A stretch of DNA of 9,566 bases. Origin: Anaerolineae bacterium. GTDB lineage: Bacteria; Chloroflexota; Anaerolineae; UBA4142. Made by a program: the position numbers and the translations under genes. Position 1 is the first letter of the stretch. Each line of letters begins with the position of its first letter. The stretch spans positions 1 to 9,566 of the forward strand of contig DAIDTM010000283.1 of assembly GCA_027457205.1 (NCBI GenBank). The letters run 5' to 3'. The notes under the pieces were generated by a model that was not told where the DNA came from, made no database searches, and saw only the letters and a program-made list of their open reading frames with translations. Positions 4,135 through 9,566 of this stretch are shown piece by piece.

Positions 4135-4905
4135 ATGATCACCAGTCTTTCAAATCCTAAGATCAAATTGATTCGTTCGCTGGCGCGGCGACGCGCGCGG
4201 TATGCCGCGCAACAGTTCGTCGTGGAAGGCGTGCGGCTCATCGAAGAAGTTATCGGAGCGGGGATTGCCCCCGCTCTTGTCTTGTACGCCGCGCGCGCGG
4301 AAAACGACCCGCGCGCGCATGCGCTGCTGGAACGCCTGCGCGCGGCGACGCCAGAAGTCTTCGCGGCAAGCGACGAGGTGATGCAAGCCGCCTCGAGCAC
4401 CGAGACGCCGCAGGGCATCGTAGCGGTTGCGCCGTTCGTCGCGCTGCCGATGCCCGCGCCGCCGCCGTTCGCCTTGATTCTGGACGCGGTACGCGATCCC
4501 GGCAACGTCGGTACGATCTTGCGCTCGGCGCGTGCCGCTGGCGTCGATGCGGTCTTTTTCGCGCCCGGCACTGCCTACCCGTACAACGACAAGGTTGTGC
4601 GCGCGGCGATGGGCGCGCATTTTCGCGTGCCGCTGCGCGTGGCATCGTGGGAGCAAATCGCGGACGCGGCGCGCGGCGTCCCGCGCGTTTATCTGGCGGA
4701 CGCGCGCGGCGACGTGGTGTACACGCGCGCGGACTGGACGCGTCCGCTCGCGCTCATCGTCGGCGGCGAGGCGGAAGGCGCGAGCGATGCGGCGCGACAA
4801 ATCGCCACGGCGCGCGTTTCGATCCCGATGCACGGCGGCGCGGAATCGCTGAACGCGGCGATGGCAGCAACAGTGCTACTGTTTGAGGCGGCGAGAAAAT
4901 CGTAG
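4135..4905 (+). CDS. SpoU/TrmH-family RNA 2'-O-methyltransferase
   Basis: Predicted SAM-dependent methyltransferase of the SPOUT superfamily acting on rRNA or tRNA ribose 2'-OH. The 256-residue product starts with the substrate-binding region typical of RlmB/TsnR-type enzymes (SNPKIKLIRSLARRR, then FVVEGVRLIEE). The knotted catalytic domain follows, with motif 1 LDAVRDPGNVGTILRSARAAG (116-136, with N124 and R130), motif 2 IVGGEAEGAS (208-217) and motif 3 SIPMHGGAESLNAAMAATV (229-247). Motif 2 has GGE where many relatives have G(S/N)E. The target nucleotide cannot be read from sequence, so no symbol is given. The ATG at 4135 has no Shine-Dalgarno; the octad hairpin lies directly upstream. The stop codon lies in a terminator-like hairpin. 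Placement after rplT is common for such enzymes in several phyla. Confidence 0.88.
   Translation: MITSLSNPKIKLIRSLARRRARYAAQQFVVEGVRLIEEVIGAGIAPALVLYAARAENDPRAHALLERLRAATPEVFAASDEVMQAASSTETPQGIVAVAPFVALPMPAPPPFALILDAVRDPGNVGTILRSARAAGVDAVFFAPGTAYPYNDKVVRAAMGAHFRVPLRVASWEQIADAARGVPRVYLADARGDVVYTRADWTRPLALIVGGEAEGASDAARQIATARVSIPMHGGAESLNAAMAATVLLFEAARKS
4256..4276. repeat. GC-rich perfect hairpin within the methyltransferase gene
   Basis: GAGCGGGG (4256-4263) and CCCCGCTC (4269-4276) form an 8-bp perfect stem around ATTGC inside the coding region, at residues 41-48 (GAGIAPAL). It has the same style as the intergenic hairpins at 3255-3275 and 4902-4929. The protein reads normally through it. 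It may be a repeat copy tolerated in frame, or chance in GC-rich sequence. Confidence 0.4.
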
Positions 4906-4937
4906 GAGCGACTGCCAGGTCGCTCCTACACGTTTTT
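4902..4937 (+). terminator. Rho-independent-type terminator overlapping the stop codon
   Basis: GTAGGAGCGAC (4902-4912) pairs perfectly over 11 bp with GTCGCTCCTAC (4919-4929) around a 6-nt loop TGCCAG, followed after ACACG-type spacing by TTTTT at 4933-4937. The TAG stop of the methyltransferase gene (4903-4905) is within the stem. Followed immediately by the promoter at 4939-4947, it separates two transcription units. Confidence 0.6.
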
Positions 4938-4938
4938 A

Positions 4939-4947
4939 TGGTATAAT
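4939..4947 (+). promoter_or_regulatory. Extended -10 promoter for the comEA-like gene cluster
   Basis: TGGTATAAT is a perfect extended -10 (TGN plus TATAAT at 4942-4947). No good -35 was found at the usual distance, where the terminator stem lies, which fits extended -10 dependence. Expected transcript start is around 4954, about 35 nt before the comEA-like ATG. Confidence 0.65.
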
Positions 4948-4988
4948 TCGACTGACCCTGGGAAACGCTGCATCAACGGAGATGTCAG

Positions 4989-5591
4989 ATGATCGATTCG
5001 CTTGCACGCTATCGCCCGTACATCGCCATGCTGATCCTCTTCGTGATCGTCCTCGGCGCAACCATCCTCGCGCTGCGCCAACCCGCGCCCGCCGCGCTGA
5101 CGATCATCACGCCGACGCCGCGCCCCACGGCGACGCCGGCATCCATCATCGTCGATGTGCGCGGCGCGGTGGCGAAGCCGGGCGTGTATACGCTGATCGC
5201 CGGTAGCCGCGTGCAGGACGCGCTCGCGCAAGCCGGCGCGGCGCTGCCAAACGCCGAGACGCGTAACCTGAATCTGGCGCGCCGACTGAACGACGGCGAA
5301 CAACTCTACGTGCCAACCATCGGCGAAGCGACGGCAACTCCGCTGCCTGCGCCCGGCAAGAGCGCGCCGGCGAGCGCGGCGACGAAAACCCCGCTTGGAA
5401 AAATCAACGTCAACACGGCAACTCTGGAAGAACTGGACGCGCTGCCCGGCATCGGACCCGCGATCGCGCAGCGCATCATCGATTATCGCAACCAGAACGG
5501 CGCATTCAAGCAAATCGACGATTTGAAAAAAGTGCGCGGCATCGGCGATGCGCTGTTCGCTCAGATCAAGGAGTTGGTGACGTTACAATGA
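4989..5591 (+). CDS. comEA: ComEA-like helix-hairpin-helix DNA-binding protein, membrane-anchored
   Basis: Likely extracytoplasmic double-stranded-DNA-binding protein of the ComEA type, which captures DNA for natural transformation. The 200-residue product has a short N-terminus, one membrane segment at about 11-29 (YIAMLILFVIVLGATILAL), and a TPTPRPTATP linker. An SLBB domain spans about 53-110 (IIVDVRGAVAKPGVYTL to GEQLYVP). A second Ala/Pro linker leads to a C-terminal tandem helix-hairpin-helix domain at 137-200 (GKINVNTATLEELDALPGIG, then VRGIGDALFAQI). That architecture and length match ComEA of Gram-positive-type bacteria. GGAGA at 4978-4982 supports the ATG at 4989. No ComEB, ComEC or ComF follows; the next gene is a lipoprotein overlapping by 4 bp. 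Competence is therefore not shown, and a general DNA-binding role is possible. Confidence 0.85.
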   Translation: MIDSLARYRPYIAMLILFVIVLGATILALRQPAPAALTIITPTPRPTATPASIIVDVRGAVAKPGVYTLIAGSRVQDALAQAGAALPNAETRNLNLARRLNDGEQLYVPTIGEATATPLPAPGKSAPASAATKTPLGKINVNTATLEELDALPGIGPAIAQRIIDYRNQNGAFKQIDDLKKVRGIGDALFAQIKELVTLQ

Positions 5592-6415
5592 TGAGACAAA
5601 CTATTCCGATCCTCCTGCTCGCGGTCTGGCTGTCCGCGTGCGCGCCTGCCGCGGCGACGCCCGTCTCAGCGCCTACGTCTGCGCCAGCGATCAAAAGCCC
5701 CGTGCCGGCGCCGACGCAGACGCAGCCCCCCACCGGACCGACCCGCTCGCCCATCACGGTCGTTGATGTCCAGCAATCCCGGCAGCCGAACGGCAGCATC
5801 AAAACGACGGCGAATGTGACGACGGCGGATAACCTGGGGCTGGGGCAAATGGAAGTGGCGTCGCCGGATACGATGTTGATGGGTGAGACGCGGACGATCA
5901 GTCTGCGTGTATCGCCCGCCGCGCAGCTCGCTTCTTCCACGCCGATTGCCGCGCCGGGCAAGACGCCCGACCTGCCCAGCTTCGTCTACAAATTCGGCGG
6001 CAACATCGACTTGTATCCGATCATGATCGCGGAATTGCGAACGCTCTCATTTGATGTCGATAAACCCGGTCCGATCCGACGGACGATCTCGCCGAACATT
6101 CCAGTCACCTGGGATTGGATCGTCAGCCCGCGCTCGACCGGTCGCCAGGAACTTGCCATCGAAATTTCGATCCCGGCGGTCATCAACGGCGTCGATTCCG
6201 AACTGACCACGTTGCAAGACCTGCCGATCGAAATCGTGGTGCAAGCGCCCACGCCGACGCCGGTGCCGCTAGCGGACCAGCTGAGTCAATCGATTGCCAA
6301 CAACACAGGCGCGATCGTCGTCGCGCTCATCGGATTGATCGGCACGCTCGCCGGCGTTCTGGTCAAGATGCGATCCGATCAAGAGAGAGACGCGCGGAAG
6401 AGATCGAAAAGATGA
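5588..6415 (+). CDS. Putative lipoprotein with C-terminal membrane segment, unknown function
   Basis: I do not recognise the family. The 275-residue product has a type II signal peptide (ILLLAVWLSAC) with lipobox LSAC and lipidated Cys18. A Pro/Thr/Ala-rich linker covers about 19-55. A predicted beta-rich region at about 56-218 contains the aromatic motif VTWDWIVSPRSTGRQELAIE (173-192). A second TPTPVP linker leads to a hydrophobic membrane segment at 241-259, then a strongly charged tail (KMRSDQERDARKRSKR). A lipid anchor at one end and a membrane span with a basic, presumably cytoplasmic, tail at the other is unusual. The ATG at 5588 overlaps the comEA-like stop by ATGA; a second ATG at 5591 is also possible. 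It overlaps the next gene by 4 bp as well, so co-translation with both neighbours is likely. Confidence 0.8.
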   Translation: MMRQTIPILLLAVWLSACAPAAATPVSAPTSAPAIKSPVPAPTQTQPPTGPTRSPITVVDVQQSRQPNGSIKTTANVTTADNLGLGQMEVASPDTMLMGETRTISLRVSPAAQLASSTPIAAPGKTPDLPSFVYKFGGNIDLYPIMIAELRTLSFDVDKPGPIRRTISPNIPVTWDWIVSPRSTGRQELAIEISIPAVINGVDSELTTLQDLPIEIVVQAPTPTPVPLADQLSQSIANNTGAIVVALIGLIGTLAGVLVKMRSDQERDARKRSKR

Positions 6416-7545
6416 AAGCCGATTCGCGCGCGCTGCGCGATTTCTTCTCCGATCCCTCCCGCCTCGTCGACGCGCTCGTCGTCTTTGTGCCTGCCCCGCT
6501 CGTCCTCGCGCTGATCGGCGCGAACCCCGCGGCGATTTTTATCACGTCCGCGCTCGGCATCATCCAGCTCGCCGGCATCATGGGCGAAGCGACCGACGCG
6601 CTCGCGCAGCGTGCCGGCGCGCACGTCGGCGCGTTGCTGAACGCGACGTTCGGCAACGCGGCGGAATTGATTATCACGATCACCGCCATTCGCGCTGGCT
6701 TGCTCGAGGTCGTCAAGGCGTCCATCACCGGCTCGATCATCGGCAACATTCTTTTCGTGCTGGGATTGAGCGTGTTCGCCGGCGGACTTAGGCACGGCTT
6801 TCAACACTTCGGGCGGCGCAGCGCGTCGGTCAGCGTGACGATGATGGCGCTGGCGGTGATCGGTCTGGCGATCCCGGCGATCTTCGCGCAAGCGATTGCG
6901 TCGCGCAGTCTTGTCGGCGTGGAAGACCTCAGCATCGGCGTCGCGATTGCGTTGATGGTTGGGTACGCGCTCAGTCTAGTGTTTACGTTCACGCAATCTG
7001 CCTCGCCCGCCGCTGCTTCGCCCAGCAAGAGAGAATCAAAGAGGCAGGCGGATAGCGGAGCGACTTCTCCGGAACACGAAACTTGGAGTATGCCGCGCGC
7101 ACTGACCGTCCTCGCCGTCAGCGTCATCTTCATCGCCATCCTCAGCGAACTTCTGGTCGGCGCGATCGAGCCGGTGATCCGCGAGTATGGTTTGACCGAG
7201 TTATTCGTCGGCGTGATTATCGTGCCGATCATCGGCAACGCGGCGGAGCATTTCGTCGCGGTCGAGATGGCGCTGAAGAACAAGATGGACCTCGCGCTCA
7301 ACATCGCACTCGGATCGAGCATGCAGATCGCACTGTTCGTCGCGCCGCTGCTCGTGTTCGTCGGCATCTTCGCCGGGCATCCGATGAGTCTGGTGTTCAA
7401 CCCGTTCGAACTCGCCGCGCTCGCCGCGTCGGTCATCATCGCCGCGCTCATCGCGCTCGACGGCGAATCGAATTGGCTGGAAGGCGCGCAGTTGATGATC
7501 GTCTACGTGATTCTCGCGCTGGCGTTTTTCTATCTGCCGGTTTGA
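6412..7545 (+). CDS. cax: Ca2+/H+ antiporter, CAX family
   Basis: Inner-membrane cation/proton exchanger of the CaCA superfamily, predicted to export Ca2+ in exchange for protons. The 377-residue product has about ten or eleven hydrophobic segments in two homologous halves. Each half carries a signature GNAAE: FGNAAELIITITAIRAGL (80-97) and IGNAAEHFVAVEMALKNK (274-291), the acidic residues expected to bind cation. The halves are joined by a hydrophilic loop at about 196-228, rich in Ser, Ala and charged residues. The ATG at 6412 gives a normal CAX N-terminus and overlaps the lipoprotein stop by ATGA. The frame is open further upstream to 6115, but that stretch is Arg/Asp-rich read-through of the lipoprotein gene and was excluded. 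Substrate specificity is family-based. Confidence 0.92.
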   Translation: MKADSRALRDFFSDPSRLVDALVVFVPAPLVLALIGANPAAIFITSALGIIQLAGIMGEATDALAQRAGAHVGALLNATFGNAAELIITITAIRAGLLEVVKASITGSIIGNILFVLGLSVFAGGLRHGFQHFGRRSASVSVTMMALAVIGLAIPAIFAQAIASRSLVGVEDLSIGVAIALMVGYALSLVFTFTQSASPAAASPSKRESKRQADSGATSPEHETWSMPRALTVLAVSVIFIAILSELLVGAIEPVIREYGLTELFVGVIIVPIIGNAAEHFVAVEMALKNKMDLALNIALGSSMQIALFVAPLLVFVGIFAGHPMSLVFNPFELAALAASVIIAALIALDGESNWLEGAQLMIVYVILALAFFYLPV

Positions 7546-7571
7546 ACATTCAAACGTTTCAACGTTGATTG
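7541..7571. repeat. Short degenerate TTGAA/CAAACG repeat before the membrane-protein gene
   Basis: TTTGAACATTCAAACGTTTC followed by AACGTTGATTG contains repeated and self-complementary CAAACGTTT, CAACGTTG and TTGAA/TTCAA words. It spans the CAX stop (7543-7545) to the base before the next ATG and contains no Shine-Dalgarno. It is too short to be sure, but its position and style resemble the other degenerate arrays here. Confidence 0.35.
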
Positions 7572-8264
7572 ATGGCACATTACTTTTCACCAAAAACTCG
7601 CCTTGTCTTCGCGTGGTTTTGCGTCATCGTCCACGTCTTCGCGCTGCTGGCAGTGCTGCTCGTGCTGCGAAACGGCATCCCGCCGGGAGACCTCGCGGCG
7701 CGCGCGGCATTCGTCGCGACGAACGCAACCGCGTGGCGGATCGGCTGGGCGTTGTGGCTGCCAGCGTCGCTCGCACTCGTCTTGTTCTTCGCAGGATGGG
7801 CGGACGCGATGCCGTTGCGCGGCTGGGGCATGATCGCCGTCGCGCTGACGCTTGCCGGCGCGACGATCGATTGGGCAGACGAAATGTTCTGGATCGGACT
7901 CGCGCCCGGTCTCGCCGCGCGGTTTGCCGCCGATGCGTTCGCGGCGGGCGCGTACGCGCTGTGGGATCGCGCGTACGTCGTCATCTCGATGGGACTTGCG
8001 AATGGGCTGTATACGCTGGGTGGAATCATCCTCACCGCGCTGGCGTTCAAGACGCCCGGCTTTCCCAGGTGGCTCGCGTGGTTCAGCACGATCGTTTGGG
8101 CGCTCTCGCTCGACCTTAGCATCGCCGCGCTGATCGGCGACGGCGTAATCATTCAAGTCGTGTCGACGCTGGTCTTTATCGCGTTCTTGCCCTGGGTCGT
8201 CTTGATGGGCTATGGCTTTTTATCGGATCGCGTCGCCTCGCAAATAGCTCACGAGGAGAGGTAA
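7572..8264 (+). CDS. Multi-pass membrane protein of unknown function
   Basis: I do not recognise the family. The 230-residue product has about six predicted membrane segments. The first is near the N-terminus (LVFAWFCVIVHVFALLAVLL); the third carries acidic residues in or beside the membrane (TIDWADEMFWIGL). The last is followed by a short charged tail (SDRVASQIAHEER). Trp and Ala are abundant. The ATG at 7572 was preferred over an in-frame TTG at 7569; no Shine-Dalgarno is visible for either. It lies 26 bases after the CAX gene and one base before the oxidoreductase gene, whose Shine-Dalgarno is inside this gene's last codons. It therefore probably belongs to the same transcript. Nothing in the sequence points to a substrate. 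Confidence 0.8.
   Translation: MAHYFSPKTRLVFAWFCVIVHVFALLAVLLVLRNGIPPGDLAARAAFVATNATAWRIGWALWLPASLALVLFFAGWADAMPLRGWGMIAVALTLAGATIDWADEMFWIGLAPGLAARFAADAFAAGAYALWDRAYVVISMGLANGLYTLGGIILTALAFKTPGFPRWLAWFSTIVWALSLDLSIAALIGDGVIIQVVSTLVFIAFLPWVVLMGYGFLSDRVASQIAHEER
8253..8261 (+). promoter_or_regulatory. Strong Shine-Dalgarno for the LLM oxidoreductase gene
   Basis: GAGGAGAGG lies 4-12 bases before the ATG at 8266, inside the last codons of the membrane-protein gene. It is the clearest ribosome binding site in the 3' half of the window and fixes the start of the oxidoreductase gene. Confidence 0.7.
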
Positions 8265-8265
8265 T

Positions 8266-9153
8266 ATGAACTTTGGCGTTGGCTTGCCCAACTACGGACC
8301 GCATACTTCATTCGATGCGATCCGCCGCGTCGCGCGCGCGGCAGAGGAACTGGGGTACGATTCCGTCTGGACGACCGATCACGTGATCGTGCCCAAAGAG
8401 AACGTCGAGCCGTACGGTCACATCTTTGAATCCGTCGTGACGCTCGCGATGGTCGCGGCGGTCACGCAGCGCATCCGCGTTGGCACGTCGGTGATCGTTT
8501 TGCCGATGCGCAACCCGGTGCTCTTCGCGAAGCAAGCCGCGTCGATTGACGCGGCGTCCGGTGGACGAATGATCGTCGGCGTCGGCGTCGGCTGGAACGA
8601 GCCGGAATACAAAAACCTCGGCGCGAATTTCAAGAATCGCGGCAAGCGGCTCGACGAGGACATCGCGTTGCTGCGCGCGCTCTGGTCCAGCGAGGACGCG
8701 AGCTTTCGCGGCAAGTACACGCAGATCGCCGACTCGGTTTTTGCGCCGCTGCCGGCGCGCAAAGAAATTCCGATCTGGGTCGGCGGCAACGGCGAGCCGT
8801 CGTGGAAACGCGCCGCTGCGCTCGGGGACGCGTGGCACGCGACCGGCGCTGCGCCGGCGGGCGTCGCGGCGGCGATCCAGTATTTTCGCGAGCACCCACC
8901 GGCGCGGCAACTGACGATCTCGGCGCGCCTGAACATCGATATGAATCCGAACGTGCCGCCGACGTACGAGTACCGCGGCGCGCCGCGCCGCCGGCTGACC
9001 GGTACCGACGACGACATCCGCGCGACGCTGCGCGAGTACGCGCAAGCCGGCTTGCAGCAGGCCGCGCTCTGGTTTCCGACCGACGATGCTTCGACAACGC
9101 TCAAGCAGATGGAACGTTTTATGCGCGACATCGCACCCGAGCTTGCGAGTTGA
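8266..9153 (+). CDS. LLM-class flavin/F420-dependent oxidoreductase
   Basis: Predicted TIM-barrel oxidoreductase of the bacterial luciferase superfamily, closest in style to the F420-dependent subgroup (TIGR03619 type); substrate unknown. The 295-residue product starts MNFGVGLPNYGP and contains AEELGYDSVWTTDHVIVP (26-43). It continues with RIRVGTSVIVLPMRNPV (69-85), FAKQAASIDAASGGRMIVGV (87-106) and GVGWNEPEY (107-115). IPIWVGGNGEPSWKRAA follows in the second half of the barrel. These are the usual cofactor- and barrel-core motifs. A Pro/Arg-rich segment (YRGAPRRRLTGTDDD) lies near the C-terminus before the typical QAALWFPT strand. Whether the cofactor is F420 or FMN cannot be settled from the window, and no F420-biosynthesis gene is present. 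It starts one base after the preceding stop and ends 7 bases before the next gene, consistent with an operon. Confidence 0.88.
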   Translation: MNFGVGLPNYGPHTSFDAIRRVARAAEELGYDSVWTTDHVIVPKENVEPYGHIFESVVTLAMVAAVTQRIRVGTSVIVLPMRNPVLFAKQAASIDAASGGRMIVGVGVGWNEPEYKNLGANFKNRGKRLDEDIALLRALWSSEDASFRGKYTQIADSVFAPLPARKEIPIWVGGNGEPSWKRAAALGDAWHATGAAPAGVAAAIQYFREHPPARQLTISARLNIDMNPNVPPTYEYRGAPRRRLTGTDDDIRATLREYAQAGLQQAALWFPTDDASTTLKQMERFMRDIAPELAS

Positions 9154-9160
9154 CGCGCGC

Positions 9161-9566
9161 ATGTTGAACTGGCTCTCTCAAAATTCAAAACAGATTCGCC
9201 GCATCGCGGGCTACATCCTCGCCGTCGCCATCCTCTTCTTCCTCGGCGATTTGCTCTACCGCACCTGGGGCGACCTCGCCAAATCTGGCTTTCAGTTTCA
9301 ATTCGATCTGCCGCGCCTCGCGGTCTCGCTCGCGTTGCTCGTGGTCGCGCGCGCGTTCGCGGTGGAAGCGTGGCGGCGCATCCTGATTTCGCTCGGCGAG
9401 CGCTTTGGCTTTGCGTTCGGCGCGCGCGTGTGGTTTCTCTCGAATCTGACGCGCTATGTGCCCGGCAACATCTGGCAGGTCGCCACGATGATGGCGCTGG
9501 TGAACGACAAGGGCGTGAGCAAGACGAACGCGCTGCTGAGCCAGGTCATCTACACCGCGATCGCGC
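9161..9566 (+). CDS. UPF0104 / LPG-synthase-TM-like membrane protein, 5' part only
   Basis: An open frame from the ATG at 9161 runs off the window after 135 codons, so only the N-terminal part is seen. It encodes a short basic N-terminus, a first membrane segment at about 15-33 (IAGYILAVAILFFLGDLLY) and a second at about 52-67. The motif LTRYVPGNIWQVA (96-108) follows. RY(L/V)PG-(N/K)-(I/V)W is characteristic of the integral-membrane family PF03706 (flippase-like part of MprF/AglD-type proteins), which lies in lipid-modifying or polysaccharide-related membrane pathways. The start is 7 bases after the oxidoreductase stop with no clear Shine-Dalgarno. Function beyond the family cannot be given from the fragment. 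Confidence 0.75.
   Translation, partial: MLNWLSQNSKQIRRIAGYILAVAILFFLGDLLYRTWGDLAKSGFQFQFDLPRLAVSLALLVVARAFAVEAWRRILISLGERFGFAFGARVWFLSNLTRYVPGNIWQVATMMALVNDKGVSKTNALLSQVIYTAIA

Noticed and set aside
4150..4833. Antisense open frame opposite the methyltransferase gene
   Set aside because: Arg-rich composition typical of a shadow frame; the sense strand carries all three SpoU motifs.
6115..6411. Upstream extension of the CAX gene
   Set aside because: Arg/Asp/His-rich read-through of the lipoprotein gene in another frame; the ATG at 6412 with ATGA overlap fits the family N-terminus.
7565..8119. Alternative + frame of 184 codons over the membrane-protein gene
   Set aside because: Arg-rich shadow; the overlapping frame from 7572 has clear membrane segments and correct spacing to both neighbours.

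Overview
The window is a GC-rich bacterial chromosomal segment with every supported gene on the + strand. The likely source is an uncultured Chloroflexota (Anaerolineae-type) bacterium. This rests on the gene mix, Thr/Pro-rich linkers in exported proteins, a TATGGTATAAT extended -10 promoter, and many small intergenic repeats. It is an inference from style, not from a marker gene.

Layout. (1) 153-2536: threonine biosynthesis, thrC and thrB, split by a small, AT-richer gene for a four-helix-bundle (S23/IVS-type) protein. (2) 2549-4050: a sigma70-type promoter followed by infC-rpmI-rplT; infC appears to start at a rare AUC codon. (3) 4135-4905: a SpoU/TrmH-family RNA 2'-O-methyltransferase, ending in a hairpin that contains its own stop codon. 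(4) 4942-9566: an extended -10 promoter followed by a tightly packed run of six genes: a ComEA-like SLBB+HhH protein, a lipoprotein with a C-terminal membrane anchor, a CAX-type Ca2+/H+ antiporter, an unrecognised membrane protein, an LLM-class (F420-type) oxidoreductase and the start of a UPF0104/LPG-synthase-TM-like membrane protein cut by the window end. The first two junctions in this run are 4-bp ATGA overlaps.

The genes are mostly ordinary housekeeping; the interest lies between them. Four junctions carry arrays of very short degenerate repeats (7-, 8- or 9-bp period), usually as two opposed arrays able to fold into a long, regularly interrupted hairpin. A TTTGGCA 9-mer array precedes thrC. 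TAAATCC-like heptads flank the four-helix-bundle gene in inverted orientation, reaching the thrC stop and the thrB start. The same heptads, without a gene, form a hairpin between rpmI and rplT. A TAGTC octad array lies between rplT and the methyltransferase gene. The gene-with-inverted-heptads unit (1186-1634) and its gene-less counterpart (3607-3688) resemble an autonomous/non-autonomous pair and are the best candidate for an undescribed system. More conventional GC-rich hairpins and REP-like elements are also present.

No rRNA, tRNA, CRISPR array or classical insertion sequence was seen, and no stretch over 300 bases lacks a gene.
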